Virus record (IMG/VR): IMGVR_UViG_3300020578_000020
Location: 42,307 to 106,306 of that record
Length of the DNA stretch: 64,000 nt
Source: a virus
Reading direction: 5' to 3' (one strand)
The position numbers were made by a program, and so were the translations under genes. Position 1 is the stretch's first letter. The number at the start of each line of letters is the position of its first letter. The notes beneath the pieces were generated by a model. The model was given only the letters and a program-made list of their open reading frames with translations. It had not been told where the DNA came from and made no database searches. Below, piece by piece: positions 24,788-32,697 of this stretch.

Positions 24788-26428
24788 ATGAATAAAACAA
24801 CTATGGCAAACAACCAAAATGTAGTAGAAGACGCTCTTTTCCAAATTAGGAATTTGGAGGAGACTCTACAAGAAAATGCAAAAGGAATACTTCAATCTAC
24901 GATGAGTGAAGAAATCAGACAATTAGTAAAAGAATCCCTTCAGGAATCTAAGAAGAAAAAAGGGGTTAAGGAACAAGGAACCTCTCCAGCCGCGCCTAGT
25001 GCGAAAACTCAAACCAATGTTGATGATGAAGACATGGAAATGGATGATGAAGACATGGAAATGGATGATGAAGACATGGAAATGGATGATGAAGACATGG
25101 AAATGGATGATGAAGACATGGAAATGGATGATGAAGACATGGAAATGGATGATGAAGACATGGAAATGGATGATGAAGACATGGAAATGGATGATGAAGA
25201 CATGGAAATGGATGATGAAGACATGGAAATGGATGATGAAGACATGGAAATGGATGATGAAGGAGAAACTATCGATATGAGAGGAGCTTCTGACGCTGAA
25301 GTCTTAAAAGTTTTCAAAGCAATGGGAGATGATGATGGAATCGTTATAAAAAAAGAAGGTGAAATGTTACACCTTGAAGACGGTGATAACGAATATATGA
25401 TACGACTAAGAGAATCAGAAAGAAAAATGAATGAAGTAATATATGAAATAGAAATGGATGGGGACACTTCAAGCAAGTTTGGTAAGAACATATATGACGA
25501 ATCCGATTATAAATTGGGCGAAGATATAGATAGCGAGCCTGAACATGAATATAATGAAGGTTGGTCTTGGGCTGGTGCCGCAAAAGGTGCTATGATGGGC
25601 GGAATTGGTCTTGAAGAAGAAGATGGTTACGGAAGTGAAGAAAAAGTTTATGAATTCGAAGGAGATGACTTAGAAAATGCAATCGCTGAAGCCGTTGAAA
25701 AAACCAAAAAATCAATCAAAAATAAAGGTGTCGGTATTGGTCGTGGTCCTAAATTTGCATATGGTAAAAAACCTAACATGAGCGGAGGGTTTAATGAAAA
25801 AAGAAAAGAAGCTTTTGGAAAAGGAACTAAAGCCATGGGAACAGGTAAAGCAAAATTTGAATATAAGGACGAAACGAATGGTGATTTCAAGAATGTTAGA
25901 AAAATGGAAACTAAAGAAGCCGTACGAACTAATAGTTACACCAGAGCCAATAAAGTTGGAAACAGAAAAGGTTCTGATCAAAATGTTAACAGAAAAGAAA
26001 TCAGAGTAAGACCGCACACAAGAATAAATGAAGAAGTTGAAATGTTAAAAGAAAAAAATAACGAGTATAAAAAAGCTTTAGACGTTTTCAGAACCAAAAT
26101 CAATGAAGTTGCGGTTTTTAATTCAAATTTAGCTTATGCAACTCGTTTGTTCACTGAACACTCAACAACTAAACAAGAAAAAATAAATATTCTAAGAAGA
26201 TTTGATAATGTTGAATCTTTGAAAGAATCTAAAAATCTTTACCGAACTATTAAAAATGAATTGTCATCTTCAGTAAGTTCAGGTTCAGAACAAAAATTAA
26301 CCGAATCAATTGAAAGAACTGTAAATAAATCTGTTGAAACAGGTTCAGCAGTAAACTTAATTGAGTCAAAAACGTATGAGAATCCTCAATTTTTAAGAAT
26401 GAAGGATTTGATGTTAAAAATAAAATAA
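24788..26428 (+). CDS. acidic prohead core/scaffold protein with tandem repeats
   Basis: A 546-residue, very acidic protein directly upstream of the capsid gene, the place of the T4 gp22 core protein. Residues 1-77 are helical. Residues 79-155 are 11 identical copies of DDEDMEM, encoded by 11 identical 21-bp units. A central region (about 160-410) is Glu/Gly/Lys-rich, and the C-terminal 130 residues form a helix-rich part, EEVEMLKEKNNEYKKALDVF through LAYATRLFTEHSTTKQEKIN, which resembles scaffold C-termini in related phages. It would be degraded by the gp21-like protease. Met6 (24803) is another possible start. Role inferred from position, charge and C-terminal pattern. Confidence 0.75.
   Translation: MNKTTMANNQNVVEDALFQIRNLEETLQENAKGILQSTMSEEIRQLVKESLQESKKKKGVKEQGTSPAAPSAKTQTNVDDEDMEMDDEDMEMDDEDMEMDDEDMEMDDEDMEMDDEDMEMDDEDMEMDDEDMEMDDEDMEMDDEDMEMDDEDMEMDDEGETIDMRGASDAEVLKVFKAMGDDDGIVIKKEGEMLHLEDGDNEYMIRLRESERKMNEVIYEIEMDGDTSSKFGKNIYDESDYKLGEDIDSEPEHEYNEGWSWAGAAKGAMMGGIGLEEEDGYGSEEKVYEFEGDDLENAIAEAVEKTKKSIKNKGVGIGRGPKFAYGKKPNMSGGFNEKRKEAFGKGTKAMGTGKAKFEYKDETNGDFKNVRKMETKEAVRTNSYTRANKVGNRKGSDQNVNRKEIRVRPHTRINEEVEMLKEKNNEYKKALDVFRTKINEVAVFNSNLAYATRLFTEHSTTKQEKINILRRFDNVESLKESKNLYRTIKNELSSSVSSGSEQKLTESIERTVNKSVETGSAVNLIESKTYENPQFLRMKDLMLKIK
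25022..25252 (+). repeat. 11 perfect tandem copies of a 21-bp unit
   Basis: The unit reads GATGATGAAGACATGGAAAT plus G. Eleven copies without a single base difference, coding (DDEDMEM)11 inside the scaffold gene. The 12th unit diverges after GATGATGAAG. Confidence 0.95.
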
Positions 26429-26457
26429 AAAATAAACTAAAAAATAAAATAAAAAAA

Positions 26458-28395
26458 ATGGGAGCTTTATTAGAATCAGGTCTTGTTGGTAACATCGGGT
26501 TAAAACACCTTAAAGTTATCAAAGAAGACACAATTAACAAATGGGACAAATTAGGTTTTTTAGATGGCCTAAGAGGTCACCTAAAAGAAAACGTAGCACA
26601 ATTATACGAAAATCAAGCATCTTTTTTAATCAACGAAGCAACTTCTGACGGAACTTCAAATGGAGCATTCGAAACAGTTGTTTTCCCGATTGTAAGACGT
26701 GTATTTTCTAAATTGTTAGCTAACGACATCGTATCAGTACAAGCAATGAATTTACCTATTGGTAAATTGTTCTACTTTGTACCACGTATTCAAGGATATC
26801 AAAATCTTAGTTCTACGTATGCAAACCTTTATCCAAATTCCTCACCATCTAACGCAACAGCGGGTGGTGATCATTACGCACCAATCGGTTCACCAGAAGC
26901 GGTTAATGCCAATTTGAACAATCCTAGCCAAGGATATCCTACCAATGATTACTACTACAAAAAAAATCTTTACGATTTATTTTACGAAGGCAACGAAGCG
27001 TCATTAGATCCTCCTGGATTATTTGACTACTCTAAAGGTAAGTGGACTGCGGTCACTGCAACTACGTTAGTTCAAGCATGGGCCGGTTCTGAGTTAGTAA
27101 ACGCTAACATTGGTGCTGGTGAAATTATTCCAGCAGGTAACTATAGAAAAGTTATCGTTAAACTTTGTGGTTTCATGAATTCAGGAGCTGGAAAACTTAT
27201 CGGTCCTGATGGTAACGAAATGGACACTGAGTCATTCCTTTCTGACCTTAGAATTTACGCGGCTAATGGTTTCTCAGCAGCAACAACACCTTGTAGTGTA
27301 ACAACAACTACTTATAATGGATCCACAGTTTACGCTCCTCTATTATTTAGAGTTGTAACTCAAATCTATGGTAAAGGTATTGTAAAATATGGTAGCAACG
27401 CAGCAACTGTGTTCACAAATGCGTCAGGTTATCCAAACAGTCCATCTAACGGTGGTAATGGTGGTAACTATAATGACATTTGTGATGAAAATGGTTGTAT
27501 TTGGTTAGAGGTTGATTTATCTTGTCCTGTATGTGCTGATTGTGATGCGACTTCGTTAGACGGATATACAGGGACAACAATCTCATCAGGATCATCAGCA
27601 TCTTCATTTACCGCATGGTATAGAAGATATGCCAATTTGGAATTTGAAGATCAAATTGGTGAGGTTTCTTTTGACCTTGAGTCAGTAACTGTATCTGTTA
27701 CAGAAAGAAAACTAAGAGCACAGTGGTCACCTGAGTTAGCACAAGACGTTGCTGCATTCCACAACATTGATGCTGAGGCCGAATTGACGGCTTTGTTATC
27801 AGAGCAAGTTGCAGCTGAAATTGACCGTGAAATCTTACGTGACTTGAGAAAAGGAGCGGCATGGCAGTTACGTTGGGACTACAACGGATGGAGAAGAATC
27901 AACAACCAAGTTTCTTATACTCAGAAAGATTGGAACCAAACTATGATTACTGCAATCAACCAATTGTCAGCACAAATCCACAAATCTACTTTGAGAGGTG
28001 GAGCTAACTGGATTGTTGTATCATCTGAGGTTTCTGCTATCTTTGACGATTTAGAATACTTCCACGTATCTAACGCGGCTCCTGAGCAAGACCAATACAA
28101 CATGGGTATTGAAAGAGTAGGTACACTTTCAGGACGTTACCAAGTTTATCGTGATCCTTACTTCCCACCAAACCAAGTTTTGATCGGACACAAAGGAACT
28201 TCATTATTAGACACAGGTTACATTTACGCACCGTATGTTCCTCTACAATTAACACCTACAATGTATAACCCATTCAACTTTACGCCAATCAAAGGTATTA
28301 TGACCAGATACGCGAAGAAGATGGTGAACAACAGATTCTACGGGAGAATTACCGTGGATGGTGTTAGAACATTCGATTTGAGAGAATTGAGATAA
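26458..28395 (+). CDS. major capsid protein (gp23-like)
   Basis: A 645-residue T4-type major head protein. The N-terminal part (LLESGLVGNIGLKHLKVIKE; WDKLGFLDGLRGHLKENVAQ) matches the gp23 start including the delta/propeptide zone. PIVRRVFSKLLANDIVSVQAM, and near the end YAPYVPLQLTPTMYNPFNF and RYAKKMVNNRFYGRI, are diagnostic. The middle (about 130-400) is long and variable, with a cysteine-rich loop CDENGCIW...CPVCADCD, probably the surface insertion domain. It has an A-rich leader without Shine-Dalgarno and strong preference for common codons, fitting very high expression. A tetraloop terminator follows. Confidence 0.95.
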   Translation: MGALLESGLVGNIGLKHLKVIKEDTINKWDKLGFLDGLRGHLKENVAQLYENQASFLINEATSDGTSNGAFETVVFPIVRRVFSKLLANDIVSVQAMNLPIGKLFYFVPRIQGYQNLSSTYANLYPNSSPSNATAGGDHYAPIGSPEAVNANLNNPSQGYPTNDYYYKKNLYDLFYEGNEASLDPPGLFDYSKGKWTAVTATTLVQAWAGSELVNANIGAGEIIPAGNYRKVIVKLCGFMNSGAGKLIGPDGNEMDTESFLSDLRIYAANGFSAATTPCSVTTTTYNGSTVYAPLLFRVVTQIYGKGIVKYGSNAATVFTNASGYPNSPSNGGNGGNYNDICDENGCIWLEVDLSCPVCADCDATSLDGYTGTTISSGSSASSFTAWYRRYANLEFEDQIGEVSFDLESVTVSVTERKLRAQWSPELAQDVAAFHNIDAEAELTALLSEQVAAEIDREILRDLRKGAAWQLRWDYNGWRRINNQVSYTQKDWNQTMITAINQLSAQIHKSTLRGGANWIVVSSEVSAIFDDLEYFHVSNAAPEQDQYNMGIERVGTLSGRYQVYRDPYFPPNQVLIGHKGTSLLDTGYIYAPYVPLQLTPTMYNPFNFTPIKGIMTRYAKKMVNNRFYGRITVDGVRTFDLRELR

Positions 28396-28417
28396 TCAAT
28401 TAAAGTTTTATAAGAAA

Positions 28418-28446
28418 AAAGGTCAGAGAAATCTGACCTTTTTTTA
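28418..28446 (+). terminator. intrinsic terminator after the capsid gene
   Basis: A 10-bp stem, AAAGGTCAGA with TCTGACCTTT, GAAA tetraloop, then a T run. Confidence 0.92.
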
Positions 28447-28470
28447 TTTATAATAATAGGTTCTACGTTA

Positions 28471-28478
28471 TATTTATA
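28471..28478 (+). promoter_or_regulatory. TATTTATA element upstream of the HNH gene
   Basis: TATTTATA ending 4 nt before the ATG at 28483. Confidence 0.4.
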
Positions 28479-28482
28479 TTAT

Positions 28483-29166
28483 ATGAAAAAAATAATTATT
28501 GATAAGGATTTAGAATGTGAAATTATAAGACTTTATAATGAAGAATATTTGGGTAGTCCTTCTATATCTGAAAAATTAGATATAAAAAAACATATAGTGT
28601 TAAGAATTTTAAAAGAAAATAATGTTAAGATTGGGTCATCTGGAAGAAAATATAAAGGGGGTAAAAGTGCATCTGATAAAAGAAACTACCAAAAACACAA
28701 AGAAAAGAAATTAATTTATTACAAAAAATGGTCTGAAAAAAATAGAGAACATCTTAATGAGTATCATCAAAAATGGAGAAAAAAAAATATTGAAAGACAT
28801 AGGGAAAATAAAAGAAATTACGAAAGAAATCGTAAATCAAGAGACCCCCTCTATAAATTAATAAACAATTTCAGAACTGCTATTTATCAAGTTCTTAAAG
28901 AAAACGACATAAATAAAAACGGACATTATTTTGACATTCTAAAATATACTCCCGAGCAACTTATATCTCATTTGGAAGATAGATTCAGTGAAAATATGTC
29001 GTGGGATAACTACGGTGAATGGCACGTTGACCACGTTAAACCCATTTCATCGTTTATGATTTTAGAAATAGGCGATGAAGCGTTTATGAATTGTTGGTCA
29101 TTAGGTAATTTACAACCTATGTGGGGTGTTGACAATATTAAAAAATCAAATAAATTATTGTCTTAA
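28483..29166 (+). CDS. HNH endonuclease
   Basis: A 227-residue, lysine-rich DNA-cutting enzyme. The N-terminal 60 residues look like a helix-turn-helix (LYNEEYLGSPSISEKLDI), followed by a long basic linker. The C-terminal HNH domain has WHVDHVKPISSF (His-Asp-His, about residues 182-193) and SLGNLQPMWGVDNIKKSNK with the final Asn. It stands alone right after the capsid gene, a common site for free-standing homing endonucleases in T4-like phages. It would spread by cutting related phages that lack it. A packaging role for an HNH protein is less likely here because TerL has its own nuclease. Confidence 0.85.
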   Translation: MKKIIIDKDLECEIIRLYNEEYLGSPSISEKLDIKKHIVLRILKENNVKIGSSGRKYKGGKSASDKRNYQKHKEKKLIYYKKWSEKNREHLNEYHQKWRKKNIERHRENKRNYERNRKSRDPLYKLINNFRTAIYQVLKENDINKNGHYFDILKYTPEQLISHLEDRFSENMSWDNYGEWHVDHVKPISSFMILEIGDEAFMNCWSLGNLQPMWGVDNIKKSNKLLS

Positions 29167-29367
29167 CATAGTTCTAATTGCTTTAGAAATAACTTCTGTT
29201 TCACCAATTGTATAAACCCCTTTCCTGTAGGCCAATTTAACAGATTCAATTATATAATAATTTGCTAAATCCTTATCCATAGACACTAAAATTGCCTCTA
29301 AATGTTCCTCACTCAAAAGTTCTATTGACCCAAAAAGGTTACCATAAATTTCTTTTTCTTCATTCAT
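29155..29367 (-). CDS. hypothetical protein (70 aa)
   Basis: A 70-residue protein; I chose the start MNEEKEIYGNLFGSIELLSE at 29367 over an upstream one at 29403, because the latter would run into the neighbouring promoter region. It is helical and acidic with KAIRTMLRQ at the end. Its 3' end overlaps the end of the HNH gene by 12 nt on the opposite strand. No family is recognised. Confidence 0.5.
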   Translation of the reverse strand: MNEEKEIYGNLFGSIELLSEEHLEAILVSMDKDLANYYIIESVKLAYRKGVYTIGETEVISKAIRTMLRQ

Positions 29368-29383
29368 ATTTATAATTATAAGA

Positions 29384-29391
29384 TATTTATA
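29384..29391 (+). promoter_or_regulatory. TATTTATA element between divergent genes
   Basis: TATTTATA, 11 nt before the ATG at 29403. It lies in a near-palindrome (ATTTATAAAT) between two divergent genes. Confidence 0.35.
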
Positions 29392-29402
29392 AATGTTATT
29401 CA

Positions 29403-30170
29403 ATGAAAAATCTAAATAAAATTATATCTAAGGTAATTAGAGAGGCGACGAGTGACGCTACGGGAAGTCGGGGAAGTTATATACCTCCCGTGCAACCAGG
29501 TCTTAGACCATGGAAAAAATCGAGTTTGGGACCATTTGACAAGTCTGTATCTAATTTCAAAAGCCCACTTGTCCAATATGATAGTTATGACCACAAGTTT
29601 GACCTAAAAAAAGATCAAATTATAGAGTTGGAAAAAGTCGCTTCAAAAATACAGAATTACATCAAATCCCACCCTTACTCAACCTTTTCAGATCAAGATG
29701 GAAACCCTGTGAATCAATTTATGTATGATGGTAAAAGTCCTGATCATAATAGGAAATTGGCGCCATTTATAGAAAAGGTCCCTTTTAATGAGTGGGTGGA
29801 AGTTTCAGACAAAGGTTTAATAAACGAAGATTTGGCCGTATGGTTTGGTAAAAAGAAGAAACCCAAAGGATCTTCTCAACCAAGTGGTCCTTGGGTAGAT
29901 ATTTGTCGTAAAGTCGACGGTAAGCATCCTCCCTGTGGACGAAGTGATACTTCTAAGGGTTCTTATCCTAAGTGTAGAGCTGCGGGAGTTGCTGGTAAAA
30001 TGTCTGACTCACAAAAAAGGAGTGCTTGTGCTCAAAAAAGAAGAGCCGAAAAAAAAGATCCACAACAAGGTAAAGGACAAAAACCTGTGATGACTTCTTA
30101 TAAACCAAAAAAGAATATAAAAGAAGATACCACGGTACTGTCAATTATTCAAAAACTTAAATCTTCTTAG
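29403..30170 (+). CDS. phage protein with DUF6321-like Cys motif
   Basis: A 255-residue basic protein starting MKNLNKIISKVIREATS, another form of the short helical N-terminus common in this phage. Residues 160-220 have PWVDICRKVDGKHPPCGRSD, then SYPKCRAAGVAGKMSDSQKR and SACAQKRRAEKK. That cysteine/glycine pattern is a DUF6321-like motif frequent in phage and algal-virus proteins, of unknown function, possibly zinc-binding. The first 150 residues look structural (PFIEKVPFNEWVEVSDKGLI). Confidence 0.65.
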   Translation: MKNLNKIISKVIREATSDATGSRGSYIPPVQPGLRPWKKSSLGPFDKSVSNFKSPLVQYDSYDHKFDLKKDQIIELEKVASKIQNYIKSHPYSTFSDQDGNPVNQFMYDGKSPDHNRKLAPFIEKVPFNEWVEVSDKGLINEDLAVWFGKKKKPKGSSQPSGPWVDICRKVDGKHPPCGRSDTSKGSYPKCRAAGVAGKMSDSQKRSACAQKRRAEKKDPQQGKGQKPVMTSYKPKKNIKEDTTVLSIIQKLKSS

Positions 30171-30331
30171 ATTAGAATTAATTTTTTTTTTAAAATATAA
30201 TCCAAAGAATTTTTTATATTGTTTTTACTTCGATTTCACTTTTGTTTCTTCTTTTTTCATTTATTTGTAGTTTATGTTTGTTCTACAAATATCGAAATGA
30301 ATATAAAATAAAACTAATTAGGATTAGTTCA

Positions 30332-30790
30332 TTAACAAAACGCTCCTGAACACCTTCTTTTTCCGTCAAGTCCTTTAATTTTCCCTTTACAGACTTGGAC
30401 AGCGTGACCATTTGAATATGCGCTTGGATATACGTCGTATTTTGCTTTGGCAGATGCAATACCTCTAGCACATAATTTTGTTCCAGTTTTTTTCCTACCT
30501 TCCATCATCATATCGTCATACATATTGTCTTCATGGTGTTCTGAATTGGTCTGATTCATCAAAAAATCAAAAACTTGATCCATGTTGTTTTTTGCTTCAC
30601 TGACGTGATCTTGAGCCCAATCATGACCGTTTTCTAAAATTTCGTCAATCATGTTTTGATCCAAATCTAATAATAGATCACATTGTCTTCTCATTTGTTC
30701 CAAATTGGAAAAAAACATATATCTCGAGGAATGTTGTTCGTCGTGTGTTTCTAATAAAACTTTTCTAATAATATAATTTAAATTTTTCAT
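30332..30790 (-). CDS. phage protein with DUF5872-like C-terminus
   Basis: A 152-residue protein starting MKNLNYIIRKVLLETHDEQ at 30790; a longer frame reaches further upstream but would overlap the neighbouring gene. The last 50 residues (GTKLCARGIASAKAKYDVYP, then SAYSNGHAVQVCKGKIKG) match the DUF5872 pattern known from phages and large eukaryotic viruses, function unknown. It shares the MKNLNxIIxKV start with the convergent gene at 29403. The 160-nt gap between the two stops is AT-rich with no clear feature. Confidence 0.68.
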   Translation of the reverse strand: MKNLNYIIRKVLLETHDEQHSSRYMFFSNLEQMRRQCDLLLDLDQNMIDEILENGHDWAQDHVSEAKNNMDQVFDFLMNQTNSEHHEDNMYDDMMMEGRKKTGTKLCARGIASAKAKYDVYPSAYSNGHAVQVCKGKIKGLDGKRRCSGAFC

Positions 30791-30795
30791 AATCT

Positions 30796-31185
30796 TCACA
30801 TGTATAATCCGTTTTGTCCTCCTAATTGAACTGCATCTAACTGTGTAATTGGATTTCCATATAACCCTGTCCATTCTGGGTGTGGTAATGTTACTTCATT
30901 TACGGTTGTTCCTGTTCCACATGGACAACAGATAACACAACCTTTGTATTCTGTTCCTGCGGAAAATGGAATACTAGAATTACAAGAAATACAAGAATCA
31001 AATAAAGTTCCTAAAGTATATTCAGGTCCCGATGGAGCACCCCCAACAAAAGTGGCACAATATATTGCACCTGTAGAACCATCTATTACGGAATACGTGT
31101 CACCTGTAACTAAAGTTGCATCATTATCGTCGACTTGAACAAAAACTCCCGATTGATCACATAACTCAAAATTTTGAAATGGCAT
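30796..31185 (-). CDS. probable virion protein with Cys pairs (129 aa)
   Basis: A 129-residue, Gly/Thr-rich, beta-type protein with several cysteines: DSCISCNSS, KGCVICCPCGTG. It starts MPFQNFELCDQSGVFVQVDD and ends LGGQNGLYM. Low charge and beta-rich composition resemble tail or fibre accessory proteins. It is followed after 5 nt by the DUF5872-like gene and preceded by a TATTTATA element at 31198-31205. Specific role unknown. Confidence 0.6.
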   Translation of the reverse strand: MPFQNFELCDQSGVFVQVDDNDATLVTGDTYSVIDGSTGAIYCATFVGGAPSGPEYTLGTLFDSCISCNSSIPFSAGTEYKGCVICCPCGTGTTVNEVTLPHPEWTGLYGNPITQLDAVQLGGQNGLYM

Positions 31186-31197
31186 AATATTTTTTTT

Positions 31198-31205
31198 TAT
31201 AAATA
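31198..31205 (-). promoter_or_regulatory. TATTTATA element upstream of the gene at 30796
   Basis: TATTTATA on the - strand, 12 nt before the ATG at 31185. Confidence 0.4.
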
Positions 31206-31210
31206 TCTAA

Positions 31211-32677
31211 TTATTCTGTTTTCTCGTTTACGATTTGAAAATTAATTTGTTGTTTATAAACATTTACTTGACCTGAGGTCGTTACCTTGATATCAACAAA
31301 ATACATATTTGGTATTTTATCTCTTGTATCAAAAATGAAATAATACTCATTTGGTGTTCTATTCAATGAAGTCCAATCTTGAACAATAACTTCAGTTTGA
31401 CCTTCTCTAACATACACTCTATATTGACCATCTACGTTGGGAAGTTGTTTATTTGTTGTATAGGCCTGTTTTATTATAACCCCAACTTTTCTAACATCTG
31501 TATTTAAGATTTTTTCATTTTGTTTTAATCCGTAATAACTAAATCCATATTGAGAAGGATCATTTGTTGACGTTCCAATTTGGATTGATTTTTTCAACGG
31601 ATATACAGTAAATTCATTAATTTGATTGGGTAATGAAAATCCATTAAGTTTTATATATGACCATGTGTCCGTAAATAAACAAGGTGTTTTGTAACCAATT
31701 AGCGGCGGAATTTCAACTTCATAAACTCCTTTTGTTTTCAAACAGGAAATTAAGTTTATTAAACCAGGTATTGCAGTTCCCGATGAATCGGAAATGGTTA
31801 CTAATGGTGTTTGATCTAAATTTTTGAAATCCCCATCTTCGTAAATGTATAGGTATAATTTATTGGCAGTTCCCAATGTGAAGTTATTTCTATCATCTTC
31901 AATTAAATCATCATAAGTTGTTTGTAAATAGGGTTCATAAAAAGTTTGGGTATGTCTTGTAAAAAAACCTACAGAATAAATTCCACTTGTCCCTACAAGA
32001 TTTTCAACATCTGGAAGATATGCGATTCCCCAACCTGTAGGATTTATGTAGTCTCCGTTTAATAAATCATTGATTTCTTGTGTCATATCAAATTCGATGT
32101 CTTCATTACCGAATTCAAAATGTTGTATATCTACAATTGTCAACGAAGAAAAGGGTATAGGTCCAATATTCATGTTGTCATAAACTCCAGATTGTTCCCA
32201 ATTTTCTATTGTTGTTGTTTGATACCAATTCGATGGTCTGTTGGAATAATATTTGTTTGGTATCATTTGATTTGGTACATCATAAAAATCATAACCAACA
32301 CCTTCATCCCAATATTGTGGTCTTGTTTGATCAAAATCTTTCGGTGGTATTCTAAAAAGGATCAAATCAAAAGAAGTCGCTCTCAAACTCCCATCAGGCA
32401 TAGACGTATTCAAAAGTTCATTATCGAATGATGAAGTATTTGTCATTTTTAAAATGTGTCTCATGTTGTTTGTACAACCTGTGGAGATTACACCTGTGAA
32501 TAACTTTTCTCTCAATAGCTCCAAATCTAAATCAAAAATAAACCTTGAATACCCTATTGGATTTACTAAACCACCATCCCCATAATAAAGTTGCGTAACA
32601 GGGTTCCTACCTGTATTTACATAACTGTTGAATACTATTGTATTATTTCTACTAAAATAAGAGTTATTAATTGACAT
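31211..32677 (-). CDS. probable virion protein, beta-rich (488 aa)
   Basis: A 488-residue, Tyr/Thr/Asn-rich protein without membrane segments, starting MSINNSYFSRNNTIVFNSYV. Repeated beta-like stretches and a C-terminal Ig-like part (QYRVYVREGQTEVIVQDW; YFIFDTRDKIPNMYFVDIKV) suggest a tail, collar or fibre component. It is part of a run of late-type genes next to a probable baseplate gene. No confident T4 counterpart. Confidence 0.6.
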   Translation of the reverse strand: MSINNSYFSRNNTIVFNSYVNTGRNPVTQLYYGDGGLVNPIGYSRFIFDLDLELLREKLFTGVISTGCTNNMRHILKMTNTSSFDNELLNTSMPDGSLRATSFDLILFRIPPKDFDQTRPQYWDEGVGYDFYDVPNQMIPNKYYSNRPSNWYQTTTIENWEQSGVYDNMNIGPIPFSSLTIVDIQHFEFGNEDIEFDMTQEINDLLNGDYINPTGWGIAYLPDVENLVGTSGIYSVGFFTRHTQTFYEPYLQTTYDDLIEDDRNNFTLGTANKLYLYIYEDGDFKNLDQTPLVTISDSSGTAIPGLINLISCLKTKGVYEVEIPPLIGYKTPCLFTDTWSYIKLNGFSLPNQINEFTVYPLKKSIQIGTSTNDPSQYGFSYYGLKQNEKILNTDVRKVGVIIKQAYTTNKQLPNVDGQYRVYVREGQTEVIVQDWTSLNRTPNEYYFIFDTRDKIPNMYFVDIKVTTSGQVNVYKQQINFQIVNEKTE

Positions 32678-32689
32678 TTATCTTTTTAT

Positions 32690-32697
32690 AATAAATA
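32690..32697 (-). promoter_or_regulatory. TATTTATT element upstream of the gene at 31211
   Basis: TATTTATT on the - strand, 12 nt before the ATG at 32677. Confidence 0.4.

Noticed and set aside
25022-25252. CRISPR array
   Set aside because: The units are contiguous without spacers and encode protein. No spacer-repeat pattern was seen anywhere in the window.
24999-25491. Long open frames across the scaffold repeat (24999-25280 on +, 25009-25491 on -)
   Set aside because: They are by-products of a 21-bp repeat, which stays open in all frames; only the DDEDMEM frame belongs to a full-length gene.
28483-29166. Insertion sequence or intron at the HNH gene
   Set aside because: No inverted repeats, target duplication or split flanking gene; capsid and neighbours are intact, so a free-standing endonuclease is the better reading.
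30171-30331. Hidden gene or RNA in the gap between convergent genes
   Set aside because: AT-rich sequence with poly-T runs and no open frame or clear hairpin; nothing can be supported.
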